Positions 35,801 to 48,839 of a stretch of 64,000 nucleotides of DNA are shown piece after piece. The DNA lies in NCBI GenBank assembly GCA_037157565.1, contig JAZHRO010000026.1, positions 33,346,501 to 33,410,500 on the forward strand, read 5' to 3'. A program made the translations under genes and the position numbers. Numbering within the stretch: position 1 is the first letter of the stretch; each line of letters starts with the position of its first letter. This stretch comes from Thalassia testudinum (Eukaryota; Streptophyta; Magnoliopsida; Alismatales; Hydrocharitaceae). The notes under the pieces are model-generated. The model was not told the DNA's origin and made no database searches. It saw nothing but the letters and a program-made list of their open reading frames with translations.

Positions 35801-36572
35801 ACCTCCACAGGCGCTCCTCCTTGGTAGATGCAACTGTGGGGGCGAAGCGTGACAGCTCCAAGAAATGCGTACAATATGCGCTAACTGTCATCGCCTCCTG
35901 ACGGAGAGTGTGGAACTCTCGCCTCCTCTAATTCTGCCAGGTATATGGGAAGTACTGCTCGCAGAAGAGCACCACAAACCAGTCTCACGCCAGCTCTCCC
36001 TCCTCCTGTCCTCTGACTGCCCTCCACCACCTATGGGCTGCACTCTTTAGCTAATACGTGGAGAAGGCCACGCATCACTCTGTAAGAGGACGGAGTGTGT
36101 CAAAGATCTTCTCCATCTGCTCCAGCCAGTCCTCTACCTCAGATGGGCTCTCCTCCCCCCTGAAGGAAGGGGGCTTCAGCTTCCTAAACTAGCCGAAGAC
36201 CTCGTGGTGGAGCCGCAACAGGAGAATGGGCGCACCTCCAGGCAAGGAGGACTCATGCCCCGAAGTGTCTGAAGAAGGTGGGGGTGGTGGAGGATCACCC
36301 CCTCCCCCTCTAGCTCGTCCAGCATCGTGGCAGCGTGCCTGCCTCATGGAGGACTCTCCCTCCACATCCCCAGGAGGAGGTGACTGAGGAGGAGGCTGCT
36401 GGAGCTCCTCCCGTATGAGATCTCGGATCAGCTGGGCAAGGTCAGGGGCCTGAATGCCCAGAAGGAGAGGTGGAGCGGCCCCATCCTCGGCCCTCGCTCA
36501 CCCTCCCCTGTGACCACACCCATGGCCACGACCACATCCGTGGCCCACCACAAGAGCTCCCTTGCGAGACAT
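32824..36572 (-). pseudogene. Tekay/Del-like chromovirus gag-pol, decayed, integrase truncated
   Basis: Read on -, Gag starts at 36572 (MSRKGALVV) and carries the capsid signature KPPSFRGEE...WLEQMEKIFDTLR. The protease region at 34864-35370 has D-S-D-A where D-S-G-A is usual. RT spans about 33898-34548 with LCIDYRQLN and FIDDVLVYS. RNase H lies near 33328-33900 and ends [12 protein letters not shown]. The integrase zinc-binding domain at about 32830-33160 has HLGNTKMYHDLRCDFWW and CLICQ. Integrase stops after V-T-M-D-L-V-V, so the catalytic core and any chromodomain are absent. Multiple in-frame stops exist. A local duplication disturbs RNase H at 33420-33520. Primer-binding site and LTR follow upstream. 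Confidence 0.9.
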
Positions 36573-36732
36573 CTCCTACACGAAGATCAAGGAGGAAAAA
36601 TAGAATTGTCAGTGACCTTACAGAGAAAAGGTAAGACTCGGAAGTGACCATAAGATAACACCTTGTGATGGCTATCCTAGCTACATGTACAAGTGTGGTT
36701 ATTTCTAGACTATTCGGTTCGTTTCTCGGGAC

Positions 36733-36750
36733 GACCTTGCTCTGATACCA
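36733..36750 (-). other. Primer-binding site, initiator tRNA-Met type
   Basis: Read on -, TGGTATCAGAGCAAGGTC is complementary to initiator tRNA-Met, the usual chromovirus primer, four bases from the LTR edge at 36755. Confidence 0.9.
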
Positions 36751-36754
36751 TCTT

Positions 36755-39454
36755 GTCATAGCCCGTTATCAGCTCCCTACAGAACTCGACGATGGGTCAC
36801 CTCGACGAACCCCAAGGCCCAGTCATCCAGCGAGAAATAACTAAATACACATTAATTCCACAACCACACAAGTATTGTAACTAAGCAGTAAGTATAAAAC
36901 TAATAGTAAAGCAAGAGAACGGCAATCACCATAATATTACAGGCCACCACAACAGAACTAGTATAGAACACAGGCATCACAACAAAAACTAGTACACATA
37001 TGATGTAAAATATAGCTGGAATAACATGAACTATAGGAATTCACTACTACACTAGCATAAGAAAAACTACAACTAGGCTTGACTAGGCCCAGCGCCCTCA
37101 GCAGCCGGTGGCTCTGGCTGCTCGAATCCCTGACCTGTACAAGGTTATAACATCTGGAGTCAGCTAACGCCGAGTAGAGTGGTGGCTAAAACATGTAATG
37201 TAACTTAAACAAGCAGCTTAAGATATTATCTACCAATTCCAATTATCTTATTACATGTTGCTGATCTGAGTACTCTAATCGAGTTCCATGACATTGCTTA
37301 ATCTTCTTATTCCCTAAGAGAACGATCTTGCTTGTAGTTTTCCCGTGACGTAGGATGTACACGTGACATTCTCCTAGTCGGGAGAGGTCCCCGTGGTAGT
37401 CCTACACCCGGTCTACTACCCCGAGGTCATGGTCATGATGTAGCAGTGACTACGGCACATGTGATAAGTGCACGGGTAACTACCCCGCACTGACACGTAA
37501 TCAGTCATTTCTGCTAGCGAGTACCCCCAAACGTACAGCATGGAACAACACAGGGCCATGCCCTCTTAGAACAGGGGTCTCACCCCTCAGAGTCTGCGTA
37601 CTCTCGTACGACTACCTCGGTTTGCCCAATGGGCCTAACAAGAGTCGGTGTAGGATGGTCAGTCCTAACCCCTGGACTCCTAGGGCGGCCAGCCCCCCTA
37701 CACTAAGTAGCTCTCCTCGGTACCACGCATGCGAGGGCCAATAAGAGTTGACGTAGAGTGGCCAAACCCACCTTGGGTCTCCACCCAAGGGGCGGCAAGC
37801 TCCCCTCTACTCTAAAAGGGATAGTTGCTCTCTTCGATGCTACGTACACGAAGACCAGCTTACCTCCCTAAACCAAGTCCGAACAGCCACCCGTGGCGAC
37901 GTGTTCCAGAACCATCCGGTTCTCTATACTATAGTATTCTTATCTTGTTCTACATTCCCCGTAGGGTTCGTACATGAACTTTTCTTATTTCATATCCGGT
38001 TTGCTACATATAGAACAGGCAACTCAATTTTCATATTTATCATAGTACGAGTTTATTTTTCTATTCATAACGTGGTTCCTTTCAAGTAGTATAGGTAGCT
38101 CATGATTTATTCAATCATTCATCCCTCTACACATGCATTTCCTCTAGCCCTAGTGTTCATGTCACAACCTAGGATTTAATCGAATAGATGTATTCTAAAG
38201 CATGAGTTTACTTCTTCCTAGGATTCATCTCAAATCCTGGGTTCAACTAATTTTATGCATTCACTTTATTAATTTCGAAATTAGGGTAAGAACTAGTCTA
38301 CCAGAGTAACCAGGTGGAATGGGGGCTTGTATAGTAGCTCCTGATGTCTCCGCAGGTCCCGTATACTCGATGGACTGGCGACCTATGACATGGATTGGCA
38401 GGTCAAATGTGTTCAAAATGACACGGACAAAGTACTATTACATAAGGAAACTCGCACGGAAACCAAAGATGTTTCGTTTGAGTAAAACCAACACCGTTTG
38501 GGCCTTGAATGGGCCCAAAAACACCAATCCTGACTGAAATTAGACGTCTGGGAAAGGTCCCAGATGCCTTAAACGAACTTACAGCAATACCTTGCTTAGG
38601 GTGCCTTCTTCGGACGTCTAGAACTCAATGCAAACATCTGAGGGTTCCTTCAGACATCTGGAGATTCCCCTGGACATCTGAAGTCACCTCGGTCCTCGCA
38701 CCAATGTGCCTCCCAACCTCTAACACATGCGCGTACCCAGTCAAGACTTTGGCAGGAAAATAATGGAAAGAAAATGCTTTACTAGACATCTAATACCACC
38801 TTCGGACGTCCGGCCTGACGTCTGGAGGTCACTCCAGACGTCTGATTCTACGGAAAAATGATTCCGCAGAACCATTTCTGAATCTTTTCTCGCCACAGAA
38901 GCTGCCGCAACAGCAGCACCTCCTCACTCCCTTCGCGAATCCTCCGATCTCAGCCTCCAATCCCTCAACCCTCCGCTCTCCCTCTCTTTCTCCTCTCGCT
39001 CGACTGCTGAGTGGTGAGCGAATGAGGGGAAGGGGAGGGGCTTTTATGGAGCGAGGAGGCGTGGGCAAGGGATGGGTAGTAGCATGGAGGAGGGTGAGGG
39101 TGCCATAGGAGAGGGATGATGCGGTGAGGGAGGTGAGGTGAGGGTGTCATGGGAGTGGGATGGTGGGGAGTGGAAAATCGCGGGGATGCCCTTGCAATTA
39201 TCCTCTCTTCCTCCCAAGTCTCAAGACAAAACCCAAGGGGGTTTAAAATTGCAGGAAAACCCCTACGGATTCCAGAAATGCCAAACGACCCTAGAAAAGG
39301 GTCATTTCAGCCAAACATGATAATCCTAAACTGTGAGGGTTAGATAGTGTTTTTCATCCATTGGGTTTTCCACTACATATATGTATGTAGTCTTGTGATT
39401 TGAATTTTATTTTGTAGAATACTTTTATATTCAATATTTTTGTATAATCAAGTG
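36755..39454 (-). repeat. Chromovirus 5' LTR (-)
   Basis: The inner end is clear: read on - it finishes GGGCTATGACA just before the primer-binding site. The outer end is tentative, taken at 39454 where - reads TGTAGCACTTG. TATA-like CCATAAAAG is at 39041-39049 on -. The LTR carries a GACGTCTG repeat array (38590-38850). It is alignable with 30234-32823 in inverted orientation but is not a recent duplicate of it. Confidence 0.7.
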
Positions 39455-39621
39455 CTACACTAATCAACCCCTCTAATGTTGCTTGTGATCCTCAGGTTTT
39501 CTCAATCTTGTATTAGAGTAGGTTTATGAGAAGCCAATGGAGATTTAGGGGGGAAATCTAATGTCCATCCTCCATTCTTCAATGGATCAAACTACAACTA
39601 CTAGAAGAAAAGGATGAGGAT
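39455..39621. other. Unassigned spacer
   Basis: AT-rich sequence without recognisable gene or repeat boundary. Confidence 0.4.
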
Positions 39622-41160
39622 TGTGGCACCCCAGATTCAACAACCTGAAACACCTTTCAACCTATAGGTTACTTGTACTTGTAAATTGTACTTGTACCTA
39701 CATGTATATGCAATCGCTTGATACATCCATGAAAACAAAACCAAGTAGAAGCAAGAGATAGAAGGGAAACATGTTTCATTTGCATCCATAACAACATCAT
39801 CATCAAGCCACCACACTTATTCGTACATATAACCACATCATTACATGCAATTTCATAAGTTTAGGGGCTACATTACGTTAGAGGACCACATCCATATCTA
39901 TAACAAAACATGTCTATAGAATGTGAGAAAGTAAGGAGTGAATATCTACTTACTAAGTAAAAGGAGAGAAAAACTTTTAGTCAAACACCATCAGGCTACT
40001 CCTCGCTCCTCAAGGAGGTCCACCATCATGCCTATGGGTTCCTTGATGCACATCCTGAACAACTTCTGTCAACCTCTACCTGAAAAGTATGCCTCCATCT
40101 CCTGAGGCACTAGAAGCAAGATCCAAGCTAGCTCTAGGCGCTCTTGAAGTAGCTAGACATTTCATTGTATGGCTCAAATCCGAAGCTTGTGGGGAACTTG
40201 CCCTCATCATTGTGTCCTGAAAACGGAGTACAACTTAAGTGTGAGCCAAGTGACTTAGTAGGGATTTAACTATTATTATTAATAGTGCTAGTGGTACCTA
40301 TACATATAATTATAGATGTATGTGCACACTATCTACCATTACTAGATAACCATATGGCACATAGATCTTCTTGAGTGTCGACCCATTGGTCAATGTAGGA
40401 AATCATCATTCCCCATGAGGATTTGAGGTAGATTTCATATGCACACCTCCTTGTCTAAGGTTCGAGGTTTGGGATACATTAGCCTTCGGTAGCTTACACC
40501 TTTAGACTCCAGTCCAGAAGTCGCCTAAGATAGCAATGGTCGGTCACATTTCTTACCCAACAGGTGATTGCTAGACCCCCTCCCTTGGTGATTCCTTGTA
40601 GATACATCACCAAATGCCTCATATGGCTACCCTTACAATGCTCTGTCGAGTCGCCTCACATAATCGAAGGAGTTGACCCGTACTTTGCTTGTAAAACTCA
40701 TTAGCCACCCTATCTCAAGATACTAGAGGTCCAAACTCCCATCAATTGACCCAAGCTAATCTCATGATTAGTCCCAATATTCCCCTCCCCAAAGGGTAGT
40801 TTGTTTATTTGATCTCGTGGAGAGGGCCCTTTCTTTTTCTTTAGGAAAGTGAACAACGAAACTTGTGATTTTTCATTTTCGAGTCTTGGGGGTCTCGATT
40901 TCCATGCGACGAAGTCCAAAAAGCTCGTTGCGTCGAGAGAAACACTATGATGGCCTTAGATTTCGAGTTTGAGTCTCAATTTACATTTTCAAAATTTTCA
41001 AGCTAAAAGAGATTTAAAATTATGCTAAACATCACAAAATGTGAAACACATGTGGGCTTTAAAGAAGGGTTTAATGACCTCTGATTGGAAAAGTGTCAAT
41101 TTCAAAATGAGGAGGCTTTCTCGCAAAATTCTTTCAATGTAGGCTACAGTACTCCCATTC
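39622..41160 (-). repeat. Possible degenerate chromovirus LTR
   Basis: Begins TGTGGCACCCC on +, as expected for the inner end of a chromovirus-like LTR on -. It contains GTGAGCCAAGTGACTTAGTA (40241-40260), comparable in position and style to the AGCTAACGCCGAGTAG motif of the LTR at 36755. No coding region, primer-binding site or outer end is identifiable, so it may be a solo LTR or something else. No gene seen. Confidence 0.35.
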
Positions 41161-41199
41161 ACATGAAATGAAAGGCATTGGATTCCTTAGGAAAAACAA

Positions 41200-41459
41200 A
41201 ACCCAACCTGAGTGTGAAACTTGAGGTCTCACATTCCTTGTATGACAGTTACACAATAATCATCGCATGGAAGTTATTCACAACGGTTTAATAACCATCG
41301 TGAATGATCATACCTAATTGCAATTACTACTTGTGAATGGGAGTCTCGTTTGCTCTTTTGGAGACAATGGATTTAGTAATTGTCACAAGAAGTGACTATT
41401 TGCAATGGTTTCGAGCCCATAGCCAAGTAATCAATGCGAAAAACAAATTTCTTGTAGTG
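41200..41459. mobile_element. Terminal fragment of a CACTA (En/Spm-like) transposon
   Basis: Ends AAATTTCTTGTAGTG at 41459, the reverse complement of the CACTACAAGAAA terminus typical of CACTA elements, followed by TTA. The preceding 250 bp contain repeated short motifs (ACAACGGTT, AACCATCGTGAAT) of the kind found as subterminal repeats. The opposite end was not found, so it is a fragment or its partner end is mutated. Confidence 0.5.
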
Positions 41460-42055
41460 TTACATCACTTCACCTTCCCTATCAACCCTACCTAGATCAT
41501 GTCATCCAGGTGCCTACTTGGGGTAGCATCCTCTTCAAGGTACATCTTTTTGGCCAATTGATGGTCCTTTCATATCACTCCCTACCTATCAAGGTCCTCT
41601 GGTGGTTTATTTACTATTCGTGTCAGTTCTTATGGCAGTGACCTAGTCAATCTTGGTCATCATTTCCAATGGGCTTGGCCGAATCTACTACTAGTAGCTG
41701 AGTTTTTTTCTTTGGGCTCCCAATACCTTGGGATTTTCCTTTCATGGGCCTACCTTTTTCTCCCTCATCAAGTTCAATAAGCATAAGATCTATTTTATAT
41801 AATTTAAGCATAATTGTGCTAAAATCATAAATCTTATTGACTTTCAACAACATTTTAAGAATAAATATTCAATTGAAATCTCTTTTACAATTAACCTCAT
41901 TTTAATGTGAGCAACGCTTTGCATTCAATTCTTCAGCATGTTTAATCTGCATCTTTTCTTCATCATGATCATTGTAACGTTGAGATTTTGTCTTCACTTA
42001 CTTTTCATTTTCTTTAATATTTCTTATCATTTTCTTTAATTTGTTATCCTACAAT
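41460..42055. other. Unassigned sequence
   Basis: No gene recognised. A 68-codon frame on - (41647-41853) has no recognisable motif. Confidence 0.4.
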
Positions 42056-43203
42056 CACTACAAAATAAATGACCTATACCAACGGCATACCTACACCGAT
42101 AGTTAATTTATGTCACTAATTGGACATTTTATACGTAGCTTATGCTTTTCTATGGTGGATACCATTAGAATAAAAAATATATATCAAATGCCTCCCTAAC
42201 CCTAAAAGCTACCCTAACTAACCATGTCTCTCACGACTCACGCTTGTTGCTGCCTCTCACTCTTCAACTTGCCCCCCTTCTCCACTGACATCTTTACCGA
42301 GCTCTGCCTCCTCTCCCTCCCTTTTCCCCCCCTCCTCCCCCTCCACCACCGTCGCCTTTCCCTTCCCCCACGACGACAACATCCCCCTCAATGCCTTCCG
42401 CCCCACTGTCCACCTCAACGGCAACTCGCGAGATGGTGATGGCGAAAGAGTCCCATGCTTGCATGACAACATGGATGGTGGTGGGAGGTCGTTAATGCTC
42501 AGAGGGATCCTTGGCAGTTGTGTTTCTTTGATCTTGTGGGGCTCCATCAATCGAGATCTCCATAATGGCACACAAACAAGTCTCAAGTGAGAATTGTGAT
42601 AAAGATCCATTCCTATTCACTCATTCCCTTCCCCTCCTGATTGCACAAGGGGCTCACTCACCCTTTTCCTCTCGCAATCGATCGATCTCATCTCATAGGG
42701 TTCTCTCTATTGATCACATGATCTCAATCATTCTCATAATCAATCTCTCCTTGGGTGCTCTCGATCTCTCTCCCTAGATAATTTTGTGGTGGTGGTGAGG
42801 TTTAACCATGCTTGGGATCGACGAGGAAGAGGGATCATTGCTCTTTATGGGAGGTTCCTCCTGTGTGCATGGGAGGTTCCTCCTGTTGTGCACACAAGCT
42901 ATTCGATGGAATGCTTCAGTTGATGGTTCAGGAAATCATGGTGCAAGTAAGTTGCATAAAAGCATGTCTTTGAATTAGGAGTCATTTGTTAGGGATTTTA
43001 CTCTAGATGATGTTGCTAAGTAATGTTTTCTCCTTTTGTACATTCTAAATTATGCAATCAAATTCATGTTTTACATTTCATTGTTTTTACGGTTAGAAAG
43101 TTTTCAAAATCTGGTGCTTAAATTAGAAAAGACTTTGTATTCAACTAATTGATCATGTGACAGGTAGTTGACAAAAGGGGAGAGATGGATAGAAGAAATA
43201 AAG

Positions 43204-43415
43204 CTATAAATAACCGCCACCGCGATGGCATCCATCCGACGGTCGTGATCGCCACACTGACAACACTCCTCTTCTCCGCCACCCTCTTTCCCATGTTTTT
43301 GTCTGAACCCAGATTGATCTTGGAGCTACAACAGCTGGCTTCACCCGATGAGATTTTCGTCGAAGCAAAGGAAGCTTGACCACACCTCTAGTGTTTTCGT
43401 AGAGCTCGCAGGTGA
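43204..43415 (+). promoter_or_regulatory. Possible captured promoter and 5' exon
   Basis: TATAAATA at about 43206 is followed about 200 bp later by CTCGCAGGTGAGCC near 43410, a good plant splice-donor context. It lies on the same strand as, and 3.2 kb upstream of, the kinase exons at 46640, so it may be the 5' end of the captured gene. The 64-codon frame 43185-43379 is not recognisable. Confidence 0.3.
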
Positions 43416-44639
43416 GCCCTCTCTTCCCGTATGTTCCCCTCTTCCTCCATCTATATTGTTTCCCCCTTGGATTGTTTGATGAATAGATTATGCATCGAAT
43501 GATTTCCATCCATCGTGTTGCCTTCATACCATCCTCGATTTTTGTTTCTATGGAGTGTATGTTTCGAACGCTTGGGATTTTCGATCAATTTCCGCTCCAT
43601 GAATATGGGTGGGTTTTTTTTTTTTAATCACTGTGATTGAATTCAGAGTTTTAGATTTATGGGATGGATTTCCTAATCGAGAAGTGTGTGGCATTCTCGT
43701 TAAGGGGTTCCAAGTCAATGGAATGGATTGACGAGATCCTCTCTGGTGGAGTTTGGATTTGGCACCATTCTTACGAAGCGAGAACTAAAGTGCTATCATA
43801 GTTTTAATTGCTGCCATGGTGGAGCATTTACAGGAGATGGCTCCCGGTTCCTTTTTTTTTATTAATTTATTCAGATCTTGTTTTGCTTCCCCTCGAAATG
43901 AAACGAAAATGTGATGAAATCATCATGTTTTGGCAGGATAAGTAGTAGTACATTCGTCATGATAGTTCTCAATGGATTATAAGTTGGGAGAGTAGAGTTG
44001 AAAGGTGGGTTGATCTTTTGCAGGAGATCATGAAGATTGATAGACTTGAAAGCTTTTTGTCTAATTGAGGGGGAAGTTGAGCAATAGAGGCAGCAATAAT
44101 TGTTGGTAAAATGGAGACCAATAGTCTCGATTAATGTGGTCAAGAGATCGAAGGGGACAATCAACTTTCATATAGTGTGGATGGTAGGCATTTTACTAGA
44201 TAATAGGTTATATATATAGTAGAGTGCAATCATGGTCAAAGGATGTAGATGCTACTTTGATGGGTAGTAAGAGTGCTTTGGCCTTCTTTCCGAGTTCAAG
44301 GATATTTAGGAGGCCTCTTTGAATCATGTCACCCATTTTCCTTGGAGGTAGATGCTTGCTTTTATATGGAAGGTGATTTTATGTTATCCCAAAGGTTTCC
44401 TTTGTCAAGGGGATAAGTTGTGTGATGAGAATAGCAAGTGGGATAAATTGGATCAAGATGTTTGATTGTGTAGGGGTGGGGGAAGGAGATGTTAATGGAT
44501 ATTATTCTTATTATATGTATGCAGCCTTGGGTGGGTATGACGTAGAGGGAGAGAGGAAAGAAGAAAAAGGGAAAAGACTAAAGAGAGGAGATGTTTTGGA
44601 TGGTATGGTTGCTTTTGTAGGAGAGTGACTATTAACTTA

Positions 44640-44870
44640 GGTGTGTGTATTATACATATTGGTGGGTATGTATATGTATTTTTGGCATGTATTGGTTCGG
44701 GGTGTACAATTAAAATGTGTGGCTGAAATATGTATGAAGGTGTATATTTATGTAGGTATATGTATTATATGGGGGTATATGTGTATGCATGCATTTGTGA
44801 ACAAGGTTGGTATTATATATATATACACCTGGTCACATTACTTGGGAGTGTATACTTACACACATTATTC
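44640..44870. repeat. TG/TA-rich low-complexity tract
   Basis: About 230 bp dominated by GTATAT, TGTGTAT and ATATAT runs. Frames across it are composition artefacts. The surroundings 43420-46600 contain nothing else I can identify. Confidence 0.6.
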
Positions 44871-46639
44871 TCTAAGCAAAATTGCAGCATTCTTTTCCTT
44901 TGTCTTACGGTGAGCAACCTATAATTTGGAAGCAAAGTTTGACTTGTTAGTGTCATGGTTAAGTAGTATGATTGCTTTTACCTCGACTCTGTTTCTAATT
45001 AAGGAAAGAGGATTTCTACTTTATTTTAGTCATTGCTAAGTAAGGATAGCCTACAGTGATTTTGACCTATGAAGTTTCAAGTGCTAAGGTTGAATTAGGG
45101 AAACACATTCCAGGAGAAACCACCCTTGTTGGGATGCTTTATATGGTTGTGTAAGCGATTCCAATTCTTGGATAAATATAGTTCTGCATGTGGCCTCTCA
45201 TTATGTTTGGATGCTAACTTTTTTGTTCCATATTCTAAGAGCAACTTTGTTGGTTCTTTCTAGTTAAGAATTGAATATCCATTGGCTTTTAATATTGTAT
45301 TCGCAGACCAAAGGACATCTGGTTAACTAGAGATGTGTTTAAAATTAACAGCTAATTTTAAGAATACTTATCTGAAATTTGAATTTTATATCTTTTTGAA
45401 GAAAAAATTCAATTTTATATGGTAGCTTATGGGCATTTACAATTAGTAAGAATGAAATGTCAGGAATAATGGGTCCTAACCAAAACTTTTACCATGACTT
45501 TCAAAAATGACTCTCTTATCTTAAATTATCTACGTACTTTGATTGCTAGCTTTAGGAACCAAATTCCAGAATCATACAAAATATTTGAGATGGAAAATAC
45601 CCAAAGCATGACATGTTATTTGATACTTGTATGTAACTTTTGTAATGGAGATTGTAAATGTAGAGTTAGGTATAGCTGCACTAGTTGGGAAGTAATGCTA
45701 GTACTTTGTATAAAATGTATGAAGGCAGAAGAGATTTCCACTATCTTACCTAAATAGCAAAAACATTTTACTAAAAAGGATGCTTTAAACTATTGTAACA
45801 TATGTAGTTGTATTGATAGATAGAGACTCAATAGAGATGTCGTGAAAGGGAAAGGCAGCACTTGCCGTGGAGCTAAAGCCCCTAAGTTCGCCCCTCCAAA
45901 TGTATTGTTGCTTGGCATGTTGCTCTTTTCCTATAACTACTTTGGATTTTCTTTTTTTCTTTTTGATATGTTTTGATGATGGAGGTGTCATTCGTTTTGT
46001 GTTTTGATTGCAGGCAGGTGCATACAAGCTGTCGAAGGAAGGGATGGTGTTGTTGCAGTTTGCACCCACCTTTACAATGCGATAGTACAATTGGAATAGG
46101 AAGCAGGTTACACGCATCAGATATTGCAATCAAATATTGCTATATATGTACCTTGCTAAATATATTGATATAAGCTATATTGGTTGGGATTTGCCAAATT
46201 AATAATCTAATCAGATCTGAATAGATTGATATTTTTCTCATACAATCCAATCCATTTTAACATCTAATATAAGCCAGTGGGTTTGTTGTTTAGTGTTTCT
46301 CCTAATATCCTGATGAAGAAGGTTGGTAAAGTTACTTTTCGAGTTTTTGAAATTTTATTAGCAGAATGAGATCTATTAAAAATATAAAAGAAGATATCCT
46401 TAAATTTACATAAAACTAAAATAATATATAAGAGTACTGATTGCATAAAAGGTCTAGAAGTAAAGTGTCACGATAATAATGTGGCATTTGATAGCAGACC
46501 ACTCTTACAAGACAGATAAGTAGATGACTATGATTGCAACTGTTAGGTTAATAGTTCTCCCATGTACTTAATTTGCGTACCATATGGAAGTATGTTGCAA
46601 GGATGAATTTTAGTTGAAATTATTACGATTCAATTTTGT

Positions 46640-47330
46640 TTTTTCTTGTATTGCAAAAAATTTACCGGTCAAAGGATGTCATCAAGATTGCAGATTTTGG
46701 GCTTGCTCATGAAATTTGTTCTCAGGCTCTATTGCTGAATATGTTTTGACCCAGTGGTAAGTTATTAAACTTAAGATAGTTTATCTTTTATTTCTTCTAT
46801 GCTTTGGCATCTGATAGATGATTGCATGTCTCCCCCATAATTGGCAGGCATTGTGCACCCGAGATTTTGCTCTTATCACCCACATATGACTCGGCTGTTG
46901 ATAAGTCATCTCTTCACATAGCTGTGATAGTCATGTAATTGTTACTATCATATCAATGCTGACAATACTCACCTTCTCTTGTTCACAAATATGTGGGCAA
47001 TGTGAGCCATTATGGTGGAATTATTCATGCTTCATCCCTTGTTTCTTAGAGTAAGGTATGGAATGTTGTAGACCATATGCTTTACCTTTGTACCTTCTCA
47101 ACCAAATTGCTATGTTGTTTGGTCTCCTTTTTTTTAATATAGTAACATATGAATTTTTTATGCAAATTATCTATTCCTTTTGGTGTGCTTGTAGTTACCG
47201 ATCTTTTTGGCTTTGGTCAATGCAGTGTAGCTGATGAGATTTACAAAATATGTAGTTTTATTGGAACCCCTACAAAGGGGTACTTGCTGAAATGCTCAAT
47301 TTCCAATTTCTACAGGTTTATTTCTCATTA
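46640..47330 (+). pseudogene. CDK/MAK-like protein kinase gene fragment with introns
   Basis: Three blocks of a serine/threonine kinase catalytic domain occur in the right order and strand. Block 1 at about 46655-46775 encodes SKDVIKIADFGLAHEI (the DFG magnesium-binding motif), then, after a frameshift, AEYVLTQW, matching the activation loop TEYVSTRW. Block 2 at about 46850-46905 follows an intron-like TTGGCAG and reads APEILLLSPTYDSAVD (APE motif). Block 3 at about 47222-47315 reads VADEIYKICSFIGTPT, the kinase-insert approach typical of plant CDKF/MHK (male germ cell-associated kinase-like) proteins. The catalytic HRD and N-lobe were not found. Retained introns show capture or decay of genomic DNA, not a processed copy. 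Not functional. Confidence 0.75.
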
Positions 47331-48726
47331 ACTTATTCTTGTTCTTATTTTGGTTCATGGATATCACCTTATTTTGCTTGGCTATTATTTAATATAAAAT
47401 ACTTTGACTAATTAGTAGGTTTTATTCTAGACAAGGTAAAATGTTTTGAACATCAAGAAAGTGTTACTTTTATTTACTAAAAAATTAATGTAGCAATTTG
47501 ATTATTTGATGTGCTCACAATTTCTTATTTTGAGGGTTTGGCTTTTTTTCCCTCAGTTTTTTCTTTAATATACATACTTAGTGATAAGCTTGCAAGAAAT
47601 ACATAGTTATAAAACCTTTCTTTATTTAATATGGATGGGCTAATCAATTTATATTGTACTAAATCATTGTTGTTTCTTCCAATTTGGCAGTTCGAAAGTG
47701 CAGACTCATTAGTATTTTTACCTTCCACGCAAGGTAAGTATACATTTTTGGAGGTGTTGTGGTATTTCCAACAGTTTCATCTTTAAAGAAAAAATATTCC
47801 GTGGAAGAATAAATTTTTAAAAATTAAAGTATTCATATAAAATGTACATGATTAGCAGTACCATGCTAACTCTTAACCTTAACAAGCACTTAATATAGCT
47901 GATGTTTACATGTGCTAAAGGTAAATTTCAACTATTTACATTTTTATTCTGATCATGATAAAGATGGACCTCGCATGCATTGGTGTATACCATATTGTTT
48001 GGTTTTGTACTACATTCATATTTGTAAGTTTAGGAGAAATAAATTTGCATGTACATTTTTTAACCGGTTGTTCTAAAGCTACGGTTACTTTGCTCATGGG
48101 ACCCACATAAAAGGCTAACTACAGCAATGGCACTTCATCATCCATTCTTTCAAGTGCTTGTTTCTAAGTGTAATTTATTGAATTCAATTTCTTTTTTACA
48201 GAGTAAAATGTTGGATCGATTTTTTTTCAGGGGTTTAGTTTGCATATCCTATGAAACTTATCATTTGTTTGTTTTTGATGTACCAATCATGTTATTACAT
48301 TCCTCCACCTCCACATGTGAAAGAATCCTTGCTACTGAAAACTTCTCTTTTAGGCATGTTTCAATGTTGATGACTTTGTTTTTAATGAAAAGTCACGAGA
48401 ATTGGCCATTGGTTGGACCTTTGTTTAATTGGATTTTTAGAATGGCATCAAGTTATTATTTTTTTGTCCATTTCTTGATGGAGTATTGCATAACCAAATG
48501 TGTGCTTATTGTTTAGCCATATGGCTATGCACGCAAACCATGAAAAAGAAAAGGAAAAAGGATGCATTTCATGAATCCTAATGTATCCATGAAAATGGGG
48601 TGATGAATACCATGGAGAATAATACCGCTTTTCTGACTGTTGTTCCTTGTCTATTTCTTTTCTCAACATTAAGTTCCTTCTGTTCCTCATGGTTATTGTT
48701 CTCATTCTATTTCAAGCGTACAATAG

Positions 48727-48839
48727 AAGCTAGAAATGGAGAGTCAAGTGAATTTTTGTTTCATGGAGCTGATACTTTTGATCGAGAACCTTTGCGAGCT
48801 ACTCAAGATCTCATAGTTGAAGTACTTGGCCACCAATGA
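48727..48839 (+). pseudogene. Exon-like fragment of unknown gene
   Basis: An open stretch ending at a stop at 48839 encodes ARNGESSEFLFHG and REPLRATQDLIVEVLGHQ. It is better in composition than its AT-rich surroundings and lies on the same strand as the kinase fragments 1.4 kb upstream. I do not recognise the family. It could be a further exon of the captured gene, an unrelated fragment or chance. Confidence 0.25.

Noticed and set aside
43185..43379. 64-codon frame at the putative captured promoter as a real protein
   Set aside because: No recognisable family, overlaps an opposite-strand frame and lies in the expected 5' UTR.
44422..44924. Several 64-90 codon frames in the TG/TA-rich tract
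   Set aside because: Tyr/Val/Met/Cys-rich products of simple sequence; no splice or homology support.
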